From the NCBI RefSeq assembly GCF_018294505.1, contig NC_057804.1, positions 254,580,989-254,644,988 on the forward strand: DNA of 64,000 nt, written 5' to 3'. The position numbers and the translations under genes are program-made. Shown here piece by piece: positions 43,108 to 56,876 of this stretch. The notes below the pieces were generated by a model that was not told the DNA's origin, did no database searches, and worked only from the letters and a program-made list of their open reading frames with translations. The stretch comes from Triticum aestivum. Its lineage: Eukaryota; Streptophyta; Magnoliopsida; Poales; Poaceae. Every line of letters starts with the position of its first letter. Positions within the stretch are counted from its first letter, which is position 1.

Positions 43108-46100
43108 TGTAATGCCCTGGATCCGATGCGCCAGGTGTCTGCCAGTTATTCATCGGTGTTGCCATATCATTTTCTTGTGTGTTGCATTTTGCCATGTCAT
43201 CATGTGCATCTCATTTTGCATACGTGTTCCTTTCATGCATCCGAGCATTTTTCCCGTTGTCCGTTTTGCAATCCGACACTCCTATGTCCTCCAGCGCCCC
43301 CTTTTGCCTCTTTCCGTGAGCGGGTGTAAAACTTTCTCGGAATGGACAGTGATTAGCTAAGTGGCCTTGGTACACCACCGGTAGACCACCTGTCAAGTTT
43401 CGTGCCATTTGGAGTCCGTTTGATACTCCAACGGTTAACCGGGTAACCGCAAAGGCCTTTTTTGTGTGCAGCCCAACACCCCTTCAAAGTGGCCCAATAC
43501 CCATCCAAACCCCCTCCATGCTCTTGGTCGTTCGATCATGATCGTGTGGGCGAAAACCGCACCCCATTTGGACTCTCATAGCTCCCTCTGCCTATATATT
43601 TGCACCTCCCCCGAAATTTCGCGGATGAACCCTAGCCTTTCCCCTTCCTCCCGCAGCCGGACGCGTCTGCCCGCGCCGGACGCCGCAGCCTCTCCCGAGC
43701 CGCCACCTATCCCCGTCGTGCCTCCCACCACCGCGGCCCGAGGGGCCCGAAGCGGGCCCGCGCGAGCCCGCGTGGCGCCGACCGGGCCGCTCGCCCGCGC
43801 CCTCCGCCGCCCTACTGTCCGCCACCGTGCCGCCCTTCGCCGGCGACCGCGCCGTCCCCGGCGATCGCACCTCGCCGGACTTCACCAGCCTCGCCGCCAT
43901 GAGTCCACCCGGCCCCGCCACCCGAGCTCCGTCCGCGCCCCGCGCCCCGCTCGCGTTCCTCCTCGTCGGTGCCGCCCCGCCCCGCAATGTGCCCTTCATC
44001 GGCGAGCTCGCGCGCCGCCCCGCGCCGGCGACCTCGCCCGCCGCAGCCACAACTCCGGCCGCGCAACGTTCACTGCCTCCCCGCCGCGGATCCAGTCGGG
44101 CCAGACCGGATCTAGCCGTCCCTGGCACCCCTCCATCCTCGCGCGCCTACTCCGGCCTCCTCCTTGCCGGAGTTCGCCGCCACCTCGCCGGAGCTTCGCC
44201 GGATCTGGAGGTGGACCAGGTCCACCAATGCATCCGTCCAAACGCGCCCCCGCACCGTCCCAGATCTCTCCATCCCGGAACATCCCCGTCCACTTTTCGC
44301 GAGGTGAAATTCGTCGGTCCCCGGATCTGCAACATTTTCATGCCATGTTCATAGCAACATATCTCCTTGCATATAGTTCCGTTTTGTGCGTGTAATATAT
44401 AAAAATGTTCATTGTGAAATGCTCTTCATTTTTTTCCATTGTGCCATGCTTGTTTTAGTTCATCGTGATGCCCAAATCATCGTTGCAAGAGTGCCATATG
44501 ATGTTAACCTGCTGAAACTATTATAACTTGATGTTTTGTCTTTTTCATTGCATTTTGTGTGTGCATCCTATGAGCTTGATGTCTACATGAGTTTTGAGAT
44601 ACATCATGCCATCGTTACAGTGGTGCAATCCATGTATTTTTGTGAGTCTTGTAGTGAGTGCATCAAGCTTGTTAAGTAGGGTACTTGATGGTACTGTTTT
44701 GCTAGGCTGAATCTGCTACAAGTCATTCCATGCATAATCTGGAGATGTTCACTCAGGATGTTTTGTTATACATGCCATTATCTATCCACTCATGCCCTTG
44801 GTTGCATTTATAGCCTGCTTTAGCTTATTGTAATCTTTCCCCAGAGTTGCTAAATAATGTTGTTGTCGGCTTGTTAACATTAAGTTCGGTTTTGCCATGA
44901 GCTTTGCTAGAGATCCATGCACCCTATGAGCTTGTTCTTGCCATGCTTAGCTTCACAAACATGTCTTACTACTGTTGGTCACCTTTTCATGCCATGTATT
45001 TCTCTGTGGTGAGTGCTACAAGCTCACCAACATGCCTACTTATCGTTGTTCCTGCCATGTATGAATCGGTTATATCATTTGCCATGTTTGCATGGATGCT
45101 ACCATCTTTTCTGTTGATCTTTGGAATAAGTTCACTAAGGGAGTTTTGTTCTTTGTATTTAGTATTAGCATGCCATGCCTTAATTTGTCATGATAGCTTG
45201 CTATAACATGATGTTTGATAGCTCTAAACATTGCAACCTGATGTTATTTCTGCTAATTCTCAAACTCTTATTATTTGCAACCTTGCCATGACCATTTGAT
45301 CATGTTATATTGTTTTCTGCAGATAGCTCAGTGTTCATGTTTTGTCATGCTTTACATGTACTTCATGCTCATGCCTTTTGTTTTCATGTTGAGATGTTGT
45401 ACCATATTGTTTTGATGCTTGCTAGATGCCTAGTTGTTGTTTTGGACAACTTGTCCTTTAAACTTCTATAGAGTGTATGTTGAACCGTTGCTCCGTTTTG
45501 AGTGTGCTCTATATGAAACTTGCTTAGTTTTGCATGTAGATTCATCTTATCATGTTGCATCCTTGTTTTGAGGTGTTTTCTTGATGTTTGGATGCATTTT
45601 GCATCAATGCCATGTTAACTTGTTTTGCTCATATCTTCTAGGCCGTAGCTCGAATAATGAATTTATGAACTTGACTAGATCGGTAGATCATTTGTGCATC
45701 TTAACTTGCTGTTTAACAACTTGAACATAAGGTTTATTCAGATAAGGACAAACTTCAAAATTTGTATATGAGGACTTACCAGAATTGTTATATGTTGTTT
45801 CCGGCCTCATTTAAACTTGCTTTGTTGTGTTGCCCTTGTATGCATCATCTCTTGCCATGAGTAGCTTTATGTAGTCTTGTCTTGCATCATACTTGGTTGA
45901 GAATCATGTCATGTTTATGTGTGGTGTGTTTACCGTGTTGTGTGCTTCTTCTCGATAGTTCCTGTTTAGTTGTGATCGTGAGGATTCATTCGTCTACGCT
46001 TGGTCCGGCTTCATCCGTTCGTCTTCTTCATGGACTCGTTCTTCTTCCTAGCAGGATTTCAGGCAAGATGACCGTCACCTTGGATCTCACTACTATCATT

Positions 46101-47658
46101 GCTATGCTAGTTGCTTCATCCTATCGCTATGCTGCGCTACCTATCTTTTGCTCTTCAAGCCTCCCAAATTGCCATGTTAGCCTCTAACCTTTTTCACCTT
46201 TCCTAGCAAACCGTTGTTTGGCTATGTTACCGCTTTGCTCAGCCCCTCCTATAGCGTTGTTAGTTGCAGGTGAAGTTGAAGATTGCTCCATGGTGGACAT
46301 GGTTATGTTGGTATATCACAATATCTCTTATTTAATTAATGCATCTATATACTTAGTAAAGGGTGGAAGACTCGGCCTTATGCCTGGTGTTTTGTTCCAC
46401 TCTTACCGCCCTAGTTTCCGTCATACCGGTGTTATGTTCCTTGATTTTGCGTTCCTTACACGGTTGGGTGATTTGTGGGACCCCCTTGACAGTTCGCTTT
46501 GAATAAAACTCCTCCAGCAAGGCCCAACCTTGGTTTTACCATTTGCCTCAACTAGCCTTTTTCCCTTGGGAGTCGCGCTCCCAAGGGTCATCTTTATTTA
46601 CCCCTCTGGGCCAATGCTCCTCGGAGTGTTGGTCCAAACTAGAGCACCGTGCGGGACCATCCCTTGGGAACTTGGGTTACTTCGATACATGTACGCTTCG
46701 CTTATCCGGTGTGTCCTGAGAACGAGATACGTGCGACTCCTATCGGGATTGTCGACACATCGGGCAACTTTGCTAGTCTTGTTTTACCATTGTCGAAATG
46801 TCTAGTAAACCGGGATTCTGAGACTGATCGGGTCTTCCTGGGAGAAGGAATATCCTTCGTTGACCGTGAGAGCTTGTGATGGGCTAACTTGGGACACCCC
46901 TGCAGGGTATAAACTTTCGAGAGCCGTGCCCACGGTTATGTGGTAGATGGGAATTTGTTAATGTCCGATTGTAGATAACTTGACACTTGACTTAATTAAA
47001 ACGCATCAACCGCGTGTGTAGCCGTGATGGTCTCTTTTCGGCGGAGTCCGGGAAGTAAACACGGCTTCTGTGTTATGATTGACGTAAGTAGGAGTTCAGG
47101 ATCACTTCTTGATCATTGCTAGCTTCACGACCGATCCGTTTGCTTCTCTTCTCGCTCTTATTTGTGTATGTTAGCCACCATACTTGCTTAGCCGCTGCTG
47201 CAACCTCACCACTTATCCTTTCCATACCCTTTAAGCTTTATTAGTCTTGATACCCATGGTAATGGGATTGCTGAGTCCTCGTGGCTCATAGATTACTACA
47301 AGAACAGTTGCAGGTACAGGTTATGCGATGATCATGACGCGAGAGTGATGTTTTCTTGTTTAGGAGTTCTTCTTCTGCTTCTTCTTCGATCAGGGGATAG
47401 GTTCCAGGTCGGCAGCCTGGGCTAGCAGGGTGGATGTCGTTTGAGTTTCTGTTTGTGTTTCATCCGTAGTCGGATGGTGCTCTTATGTAAGATGATGTTA
47501 TATTCGTGTGGCATTATATGCCTTATGTATGTATCCCTATCCATTATGTAATTTTGATGTAATGATATCCACCTTGCCAAAGCGTCTTCAAGATGCGCTT
47601 CTATCCTTGGTGGGACCTTCGAGTTCCTTTAGGATAGGGTCGCATCTTGGGCGTGACA
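43108..47658 (+). repeat. 5' LTR of element I
   Basis: This 4,551-bp LTR begins TGTAATGCCCTGGATCCG and ends GGGCGTGACA. A TATATAT box (43593-43599) is followed about 25 bases later by a GC-rich tract (43626-44350) that codes proline, arginine and alanine in several frames, then by about 3.2 kb of T-rich DNA. The GC block would be the transcript's first part. Confidence 0.9.
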
Positions 47659-47673
47659 AATTGGTATCAGAGC
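47659..47673 (+). other. Primer binding site of I (tRNA-iMet type)
   Basis: TGGTATCAGAGC at 47662-47673 is the canonical complement of plant initiator methionine tRNA, three bases after the LTR. It differs from the sites of A, C, F and H. Confidence 0.9.
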
Positions 47674-50184
47674 CTCGACCAACCATTGGAGCCCCCTTGA
47701 TTGATCGTGTAGTTTGGCCATTGTCGAGTCTAGAAGAAAACTATTTTTGTAGTCTAGTTATATCGGAGAGTGGGAATTCCTTTTACTCCTCAGCCCCTTC
47801 GTCGCTCTGGTGAGGAATCTGGATGTAGGTGTTTTTAGTTACTCCTCTTCCCCTTCAAATTTTTCTTTAGGATCACGCGGTTAGTTTTCGTTTGTTGTCC
47901 ATCCTCTTTTATCCGGCGCATTTCTCGTCAAGCTGATTCGACCCTCTTTGGCTTTGGGTGATCAATCCTCAGTTCTTTTCAATCAATGTTGTTTTCCTGT
48001 CCGAAGTTGTCCTTGTTTTTTCCCACCCACCCTCCCTTCTTCTTCTCGGAACCGGAGCCTGTAATCGAGTATCCATCCTACTCGTGTGAAGTCTTTGCTC
48101 TCTTTCCTCAATGATTTCAACCGGTGTTTTCTCTTCAAGATATTCATTGGTTCTCCCTTCCAGGTGCCTTTGTTTTCCCTCCCTCCCACCCTCTTCTTCC
48201 CGGAGCCTGAGTCTCTTTCGAGCATCAATTTCATTCGTGCGGAACCTCTTCAGTCCTTCGTAAATTATCTCAACCAGTGAATTCTCGTCTCATTTGACAT
48301 TCTTCATCTCTTTTTCTTTTCCGGTGCACTCAATTCAAGTTTTTCGTGTTGATCGTATTCTTTCCCTTGGTTAAAGTGTTCTCCTTGCTCGTTTGCCTCT
48401 CTCCATTCAATCATTCCGGATTTCGGAAGACAACTCAGGAGATTCGTCTGTGTTCCATTTAATTTGAGGTTGTCACCTCATTCAAATATATCTATTGTTC
48501 CGGTGCATCATCTATCTGTTCAACATCCGTTTCCAACGGTGTTTTTCTCTTCAATGGGCCCTAACCCACAAGTCTTTTCCCAGGATCTTACCTGACTCTT
48601 CTAATTATTCCGGAGCCATTCCTAATTCTTTTCGAGTTTGATGTAAGAATGGATTTCATCAGTCAGATGCCATCTCCAAGATCGCTTTCAAATTCTTTTC
48701 ATCTTTGGTTCAACCCTTCCTCTTTTACATTCTACCGGAGTATCTCGGTAACTTTGGTGGTGTTTCTCGTCGTCATTTGAAGACCTAAGAAGAGTTTTTC
48801 CTCTAAATCTTGTCTGTTCTCTCGAAGTTTTGTGGTTCTAGCATCAAGTTACCCTTGTGAATTATTCCATTTGTCAGATATTCTTTTCTTAACCATCTGG
48901 AGTATGTCAGGAGTTGTTTTTCCATTTCTTTTCACCAGAGGCCATCATTCCAGAAGAATTCTTCGTCCTCACATTCCAGCTATCGTTATCCAATTTTGCT
49001 GGTGCACCTGTCAAATATACTTTAATCAGCTTGTTATCTCTTCATTCTTTTGCATCTAAATCCCCTCGTGCATATTTTCCTTTGAATTCTTCCCGGTGAT
49101 TCATTCTCTTTCATCAGTCATTTTCGAATTCTTACGGTGGTTCCTTCAGATTCCTTCTCCTTTGACATCATATTAGTTCATTTGTTTTTCCAATCCTACC
49201 GGTGGTTCATTGAAGACCTTTTTCAAGTTTTGCGCCATATACCCCTCAATCCTTTTCCAACAAGAATAAGTAGTATGCAAAATCCACTGCTTGACATCAA
49301 TTTAATTTGATGAAGGATAAGCATACAATAAATCTTATTCTATTTTGTTCTTGATAATAAATTCTGGTTCCAAGTGTTTCATCATTTTCCTTTCTGGAGT
49401 TCCAAGTTTTCTCGTTTATGTCATTAGAGCCTCTATCTAAATCAATGCAAGGCTTGAATCTTTATCCTTTCATCCTTCATTTCTATCTCATCATCCTTTT
49501 TTCACTGGAGTTCTTCATGGTGGTTTTTCATGATTTAATTCATTCTTCAAGAGTTCATCAAGATTCTTGTTGGTGGAGTTCAAGTATCTTTTCTTCTCGC
49601 GTCTTGAAGTGCAATTAATTCTTCGTATTCTTCTGAAGTGGAGTTTTGCATTCTCTTCGTTCCGCTCAGCTATTCAGACTTTTGGTTGTGGTATAATTTC
49701 ACCTCAAGTTTTGAGTTGTTTTGCCACAACAAGCTTATTCTTTCGTTGTTGATTTTCTCAACAACTCCGTTTAAACCTTCCTTCTAAAGATGCTTTCAGT
49801 TTCATTCTTGGCACAAGTTGTCATTTTCTTCTCCGTTCTTTTCATTTAACTCTTTCAATTCATTCCGGAGGTTTTGTGTCATGTCTTCATCAAGTATCAT
49901 TCCATCCTCTCAAGCTCGTGTTCAATTCCTCTATGTTTCAGCCGGAGTGCTGCCTAAATCCTTTCAGTCTTATTCGTTTCTTATCCCGTTCTAACCGGAG
50001 TGGTTTCATAGTTTATCTGATTTCGTGAGCTTTCGATTCTCGTCATTCTCAGCGTTCCTCTCTTCTTCACGAGTGGTCCCGATTCTTTGCTTCTTATCTT
50101 GAGTTCTTGTTTCACCTCATCCCTTTTCCCTTCTGTCTCGGTCCAAAGATCTCGGGTCGAGATCTCTTGTTAGTGGAGTAGTGT
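47674..50184 (+). other. Non-coding pyrimidine-rich interior of I
   Basis: A strongly T/C-rich strand with recurrent CCGGAG, CCGGTG and CGGTGGTTC cores every few dozen bases (for example near 48118, 48321, 48498, 48735, 49096, 49199). No frame exceeds about 80 codons in a way that resembles a protein. A purine-rich AGTGGAGTAGTG at 50172-50183 is the likely polypurine tract. Confidence 0.7.
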
Positions 50185-53100
50185 TGTAACGCCCCGGATC
50201 CGATGCGCCAGGTGTCTGCCAGGTATTCGTTGGTGTTCCCATGTCATTTGCTTGCGTGTTGCACTTTGCCATGTCATCATGTGCATCTCATTTTGCATAC
50301 GTGTTCGTTTCATGCATCCGAGCATTTTTCCCATTGTCCGTTTTGCAATCCAACACTCCTATGTCCTCCGGTTCCCCCTTTTGCCTCTTTTCATGAGCGG
50401 GTGTTAAACTTTCTCGGAATGGACCATGATTTGCTAACCGGCCTTGGTACACCACCGGTAGACCGCCTGTCAAGTTTCGTGCCATTTGGAGTCCGTTTGA
50501 TACTCCAACGGTTAACCGGGTAACCGCAATGGCCTCTTTTGTGTGCAGCCCAACACCCCTTCAAAGTGGCCCAATACCCATCCAAACCCCCTCCATGCTC
50601 TCGGTCGTTCGATCTCGATCGTCAGGGCGAAAACCGCACCCCATTTGGACTCTCCTAGCTCCCTCTGCCTATATATTTGCACCTCGCCCAAAATTTCGCG
50701 GATGAACCCTAGCCTTTCCCCTTCCTCTTGCAGCCTCTCCCGAGCCGCCACCTGTCCCCGTCACGCCTCCTACTGCCACGGCCCGCGGCACCCGAAACGG
50801 GCCCGCGCGAGCCCGCGCGCCGCCGATCGGGCCGCTCGCCCGCGCCCTCCGCCGCCCGACCGTCCGCCGTCGTGCCGCCCTTGGCCGGCGACCGCGCCGT
50901 CCCCAGCGACCGCACCTTGCCAGACTTCACCAGCCCCGCCGCCATGAGCCCACCCGGCCCCATCGCCGGAGCTCCGTCCGCGCCCCGCGCCCACCCGCGT
51001 TCCTCCTCGTCGGCGCCGCCCCGCCCTACAGTGTGCCCGTTGCTGGCAAGCTCGCGTGCCGCCCCGCGCCGGCGACCTCGCCCGCTGCCGCCGCAACTCC
51101 TGCCGCGCGTCGTTCGCCGCCTCCCCGCCGTGGATCCAGTCGGGCCGGATCGGATCCAGCCGTCCCCGGCGCCCCCCGTCCTCGCGCGCCTGCTCCGGCC
51201 TCCTCCGCCGGAGTTCGCCGCCACCTTGCCGAAGCTTTGCCGGATTTGGAGGTGGACCAGATCCACCAATGCATACATCCAAACGTGCCCCCGCACCGTC
51301 CCATCTCTTCGTCCCGGAACGTCTCCGTCCACTTTTCCCAAGGTGAAATTCGTCCAAGTCCCCGGATCTGCAACATTTTCATGCCATGTTCATAGCATCA
51401 TTTCTCCTTGCAGATAGCTCTATTTTGTGAGTTTAATATATCAAAATGTTCATTGTGAGATGTTGTTCATTTTGTTCCATTGTCCCATGCTTGTTAGAGT
51501 TCATCTTGATGCCCAAATAATCATTGAAAGAATGCCATATGATGTTAACCTGCTAAAACTATTATAACTTGTTGTTTTGTCTTTTTCATTGCCTTTTGTG
51601 TGTGCATCCTATGAGCTTGATGTCTACATGAGTTTTGAGCTACATAATGCCATATTTACAGTGGTGCCATCCATGTATTTTTTCAGTCTTTTAGTGAGTG
51701 CATCAAAATTGTTAAGTGGGCTACTTGCTGTTACTATTTTGCTAGGCTGAATCTGCTATATCATGATGCTATGTAAACCTGCTGCTACAAGTCATTCTAT
51801 GCGTCATCTGGAGATGTTCACTAAGGATGTTTTGTTATAAATGCCATGGTATATCCACTCAAGCCCTTGGTTGCATTTATAGCCTGCTGCAGCTTGTTGT
51901 AATTTTGCCCCAAAGTTGCTAAATAATGTGGCTGTCAGCCTGTTAACATTAAGTTCAGTTTGGCCATGAGCTTTGCTAGTGATCCATGCACCCTATGAAC
52001 ATGATCTTGCCATTATTTGCTTCATAAACATGTCTTATTACTGTTGGTCACCTTTTCATGCCATGTATTGCTCTGTGGTGAGTGGTACAAGCTCACTAAC
52101 ATGCCTACTTATCGTTGTTCTTGCCATGTATGATTCGGTTATATCATATGCCATGTTTGCATGGATGCTTCCATCTTTTCTGTTGACCTTTGGAATAAGT
52201 TCACTAAAGGAGTTTTCTCCTCTGTCTTTAGTATTAGCATGCCACGCCTTCATTTGCCATGATAGCTTGCTGTAACATAATGTTTGATAGCTCTAAACAT
52301 TGCAACCTGATGTTATTTCTGCTATGTGTGAAACTGTTATTATTTGCATCCTTGCCATGACCTTTTGAGCATGTCATATTGTTTTCTGGAGATAGCTCAG
52401 TGTTCATGTTTTGTCATGATTTACCCGTACTTCATGTCCATGCCTTTTGTTTTCACGTTGAGATGTTGTACCATATTGTTTTGATGCTTGCTAGATGCCT
52501 AGTTGCTGTTTTGGACACCTTGTCCTTTAAACATGTATAGTGTGTTGAACCATTGCTCCGTTTTGAGTGTGCTCTATATGAAACTTGCATAGTTTTGCGT
52601 GTAGATTCATCTTATCATGTTTCATCCTTGTTTTGAGGTGTTTGCTTGATGTTTGGATGCATTTTGCATCAATGCCATGTTAACTTGTTTTGCTCATATC
52701 TTCTAGGCTGTAGCTCCAAATTAATTGAACTTTATATGTAACTTGACTAGAATTTCATGTAGATCATCATGGTGCATCTTAACTTGATGTTTAACAACTT
52801 GAACATAATGTTTATTCAGATCAGGACCAACTTCGAAATTTGCATACGAGGACTTACCGGAATTGTTATATGTTGTTTCGGGCCTCATTTAAACTTGTTT
52901 TGTTGTGTTGCCCCTTATATGCATCATCTCTTGCCATGAGTAGCTTCATGTAGTCTTGTCTTGCATCCTGCTTGGTCGAGCATCATGTCATGTGTATGTG
53001 TGGTGTGTTTACCGTGTTGTGTGCTTCTTCTCGATAGTTCCTGTTTCGTTGCGATTGTGAGGATTCGTTGGTCTACGCTTGGTTCAGCTTCATCCGTTCG

Positions 53101-54741
53101 TCTTCTTCATGGACTCGTTCTTCTTCCTAGCGGGATTTCAGGCAAGATGACCGTCACCTTGGATCTCACTACTATCATTGCTATGCTAGTTGCTTCATTC
53201 TATCGCTATGTTGCGCTACCTATCTTTTGCTCTTCAAGCCTCCCAAATTGCCATGTCAGCCTCTAACCTTTTTCACCTTTCCTAGAAAACCGTTGTTTGG
53301 CTATGTTACCGCTTTGCTCAGCCCCTCTTATAGTGTTATTAGTTGCAGGTGAAGTTGAAGATTGCTCCATGGTGGACATGGTTATGTTGGGATATCACAA
53401 TATCTCTTATTTAATTAATGCATCTATATACTTGGTAAAGGGTGGAAGACTCGGCCTTATGCCTGGTGTTTTGTTCCACTCTTGCCGCCCTAGTTTCCAT
53501 CATACCGGTGTTATGTTCCTTGATTTTGTGTTCCTTACGCGGTTGGGTGATATGTGGGACCCCCTTGACAGTTCACTTTGAATAAAACTCCTCCAGCAAG
53601 GCCCAACCTTGGTTTTACCATTTGCCTCAAATAGCCCTTTTCCCTTGGGAGTCGCGCTCTTGAGGGTCATCTTTATTTACCCCCCCCCCCCGGGCCAATG
53701 CTCCTCGGAGTGTTGGTCCAAACTAGAGCACCGTGTGGGACCATCCCTTGGCAACTTGGGTTACTTCGATACCTGTACGCTTCGCTTATCCGGTGTGTCC
53801 TGAGAACGAGATAAGTGCGACTCCTATCAGGATTGTCGACACATCGGGCAGCTTTGCTAGTCTTGTTTTACCATTGTCGAAATGTCTTGTAAACCGGGAT
53901 TTCCAGACTGATCGGGTCTTCCTGGGAGAAGGAATATCCTTCACTGACCGTGAGAGCTTGTGATGGGCTAAGTTGGGACACCCCTGCAGGGTATAAACTT
54001 TTGAGAGCCATGCCTGCGGTTATGTGGCAGATGGGAATTTTTTAATGTCCGGTTGTAGATAACTTGACACTTGACTTAATTAAAACGCATCAACCGCATG
54101 TGTAGCCGTGATGGTCTCTTTTCGGCGGAGTCCGGGAAGTGAATACGACTTCTGTGTTATGATTGATGTAAGTAGGAGTTCAGGATCACTTCTTGATCAT
54201 TCCTAGCTTCACGACAGTTCCGTTTGCTTCTCTTATCGCCCTTATTTGCGTATGTTAGCCACCATACTTGCTTAGCCGCTGCTGCAACCTCACCACTTAT
54301 CGTTTCCATACCCTTTAAGCTTTGCTAGTCTTGATACCCATGGTAATGGGATTGCTGAGTCCTCGTGGCTCACAGATTACTACAACAACAGTTGCAGGTA
54401 CAGGTTATGCGATGATCATGACGCAAGAGCGATATTTTCTTGTTTAGGAGTTCTTCTTCTGCTTCTTCTTCGATCAGGGGATAGGTTCCAGGTCGGCAGC
54501 CTGCGCTAGCAGGGTGGATGTCTTTTGAGTTTCTGTTTGTGTTTCATCCATAATCGTATTGTGCTCTTATGTAAGATGATGTTGTATTCGTGTGGCATTG
54601 TATGCCTTATGTATGTATCCCTATGTATTATGTAATGTTGATGTAATGATATCCACCTTGCCAAAGCGTCTTCAAGATGTGCCTCTATCCTCGATGGGAC
54701 TTCGAGTTCCTTTAGGATAGGGTCGCATCTTGGGCGTGACA
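50185..54741 (+). repeat. 3' LTR of element I
   Basis: This 4,557-bp partner begins TGTAACGCCCCGGATCCG. Compared with the 5' copy it lacks about 33 bases in the GC-rich tract near 50730 and has a C homopolymer at about 53683. The first 280 bases differ more (roughly 25 sites by eye) than later parts. Confidence 0.9.
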
Positions 54742-54746
54742 CACTA

Positions 54747-55130
54747 GCCCTAGAGGCATTATCCGAAGCCCTCGTGGCCGAAGAGTTAACTGCGTTGCGC
54801 TCCATAGTGGACAGGGACGATGTGATACTAGACAAACGACCCAAGTCCACCTCTTTTAAACTATCAGACGAAATAGTCAAATTCCAGGTCCACGCAACGG
54901 ACCCTACGAAAATAGCATCAATTGGGGCACAACTGAGCCGCACAATAGACGCCGCACTACTAGAGTTCTTGCGCGAGAATTGGGACATCCTCGCCTGACA
55001 TCCTTCAGACATGCCAGATATCCCACGCAGACTGGCCAAGCATAGCCTAAACATACTAAAGGGATACAAGTCAGTCAAGCAGACTCTTCGGCGCTTTTCA
55101 GAACCCAAGCGACAAGCCATGGGAGAATAG
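54747..55130 (+). pseudogene. Pol leader of F after insertion I
   Basis: The frame resumes with EALSEALVAEELTALRSI and LLEFLRENWDILA, then a TGA (54996-54998) where related elements have Trp. PSDMPDIPRRLAKHSLN follows, with a TAG at 55128-55130. Confidence 0.75.
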
Positions 55131-55724
55131 CTAGCCAAGCTACTCGAGGCCGGATTCATCAGAGAAATAAAACATCCGGACTGGATAGCAAACCTGGTGA
55201 TGGTACCAAAGAAGGACAAATCCTGGCGCCTATGCGTCGATTTGAAGGACCTCAATAAGGCTTTCCCTAAGGATCCCTTCTCCCTCCCCCGCATCGATCA
55301 AATCATCACTGCTACTGCAGGACACGACTCATTGTGTTTCCTCGACGCATACTCTGGATACCATCAAATCAAGATGGCGGAGTCCGATAAAGGCTCAACG
55401 ACATTCATCACTCCATACGGCCCCTTCTATTTTAACACCATGCCTTTCGGGCTCAAAAACGCCGGTGCAACCTATCAATGCATGATTCAGACATGCCTGG
55501 AAACACAAATCTACAAAACAGTGGAGGCATACGTAGACGATGTGGTCATCAAAACTCGACACGTCGACTCTTTAATAGACGACTTGAGGCTCACGGTCGG
55601 CAATCTCCGAACATACGACATCAAGCTCAATCCAGAAAAATGTGTTTTCGGCGTACCTGCTGGAAAGCTCTTGGGCTTTATCGTTTCCAATAGAGGAATT
55701 AAAGGAAATCCGGCTAAAATCTGA
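55131..55724 (+). pseudogene. Reverse transcriptase of F
   Basis: It has LLEAGFIREIKHPDWIANLV, LCVDLKDLNKAFPKDPF, FLDAYSGYHQIKMA, MPFGLKNAGATYQ, AYVDDVVIKT and FGVPAGKLLGF. The catalytic YVDD box is intact. It ends in a TGA at 55722-55724 before DVSQLATP. Confidence 0.88.
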
Positions 55725-56876
55725 GATGTGTCACAGTTGGCTACCCCAACAGACCTCCAGCAAATCCAGAAAATAACTAGATATGTGGCCGCCTTAAGCC
55801 GCTTTATCTCCCGATTAACAAAAAAGGCACTACCACTTTATCGCCTTCTTCGATGCACCGAACACTTCGAGTGAACGGATGCGGCTACGGTCAGACTGGA
55901 GGAAATAAAAGCCCTCTTGGTCACCAATCCAATCCTGGCCGCGCCAAATATCGGCGAACCTTTGCTGTTATATATAGCTGCAACACATCAGGTTGTAAGC
56001 GCAGTGCTCGTCGTCGAACGAGAGACAGACGGACATAAATTACCGCTTCAAAAGCCGGTATACTATATATCCACTGTCCTCAGTCCATGCAAGTCACGGT
56101 ACCCACATTATCAAAAGATAGCATACGCGGTCTTCATGGCATCCCGAAAACTATGACACTACTTTCAAGAGTGTTCAATCACGGTGGCCTCCGAAGTTCC
56201 ACTCAATGATATAATAAATAACCACGATGCCACGGGACGGATTGCTAAATGGTCTATCGAGCTCCTCCCGTTCGACATAACATACAAACCACGACAATCC
56301 ATTAAGTCGCAAGTACTAGCTGACTTCGTCGCCGAATGGACAGAAGCCGAACTCCCCAAAGATTACGGCGCGTACTCTAATTGGATCATGCACTTTGACG
56401 GCTCTAAGATGTTGGCTGGTCTAGGGGTAGGCGTTGTCCTGACATCCCCCACCAGAGATACAGTCCAATACATACTCCAAATACTATACACAGATTCCAA
56501 CAATGCAGCCGAATATGAGGCCCTGTTGCATGGTCTGTGGATGGTAGTCTCCATGGGCATTCAACGCCTGGAAGTGCGTGGGGATTCAAACCTTGCAATA
56601 TCTCAAATAAATGGAGACTTTGACGCCAAGGACCCAAAAATGGCGGCCTACCGCAATGCCGTCCTCAAAATGTCAGCTCGGTTCGAGGGGCTCGAATTCA
56701 ACCATGTGGTCCGAGAAAACAACCAAGCGGCGGATATCCTCGCCCGCATCGGCGCTAAGCGCGACCCCGTCCCACCTAATATCTTTTTGGAAAGGCTGTT
56801 CAAGCCATCTGTGGTATGGGAAGGGGAGACCGGCAGTACCAGTCCGGATCCGAGCACAACCCCAGATCCCGAATAA
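55725..56876 (+). pseudogene. RNase H and archaeal-type RNase H of F
   Basis: The first RNase H (LLLYIAATHQVVSAVLV, LQKPVYYISTVLS) is broken by TGA at 55872 and 56154. The second (56184-56876) reads WIMHFDGSKMLAGLGVGVVL, NNAAEYEALLHGL, VRGDSNLAISQ and NQAADILARIGA without a stop for 230 codons. Dual RNase H supports the Tat lineage. Confidence 0.82.

Larger units (their letters stand above)
43108..54741 (+). mobile_element. Element I: LARD-type non-autonomous retrotransposon
   Basis: This 11,634-bp element has very long direct LTRs (43108-47658, 50185-54741) around a 2,526-bp interior without gag or pol, and a perfect CACTA duplication (43103-43107, 54742-54746). A textbook tRNA-iMet primer site follows the first LTR. 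LTRs of about 4.5 kb with a non-coding interior define LARDs (such as Sukkula in barley); the interior here is shorter than the usual 3.5 kb. All mobilising proteins must come in trans. Confidence 0.88.

Noticed and set aside
43466..44395. 309-codon frame in the LTR of I
   Set aside because: Proline/arginine-rich with several overlapping open frames on both strands; the partner LTR does not conserve it. Kept only as a composition finding.
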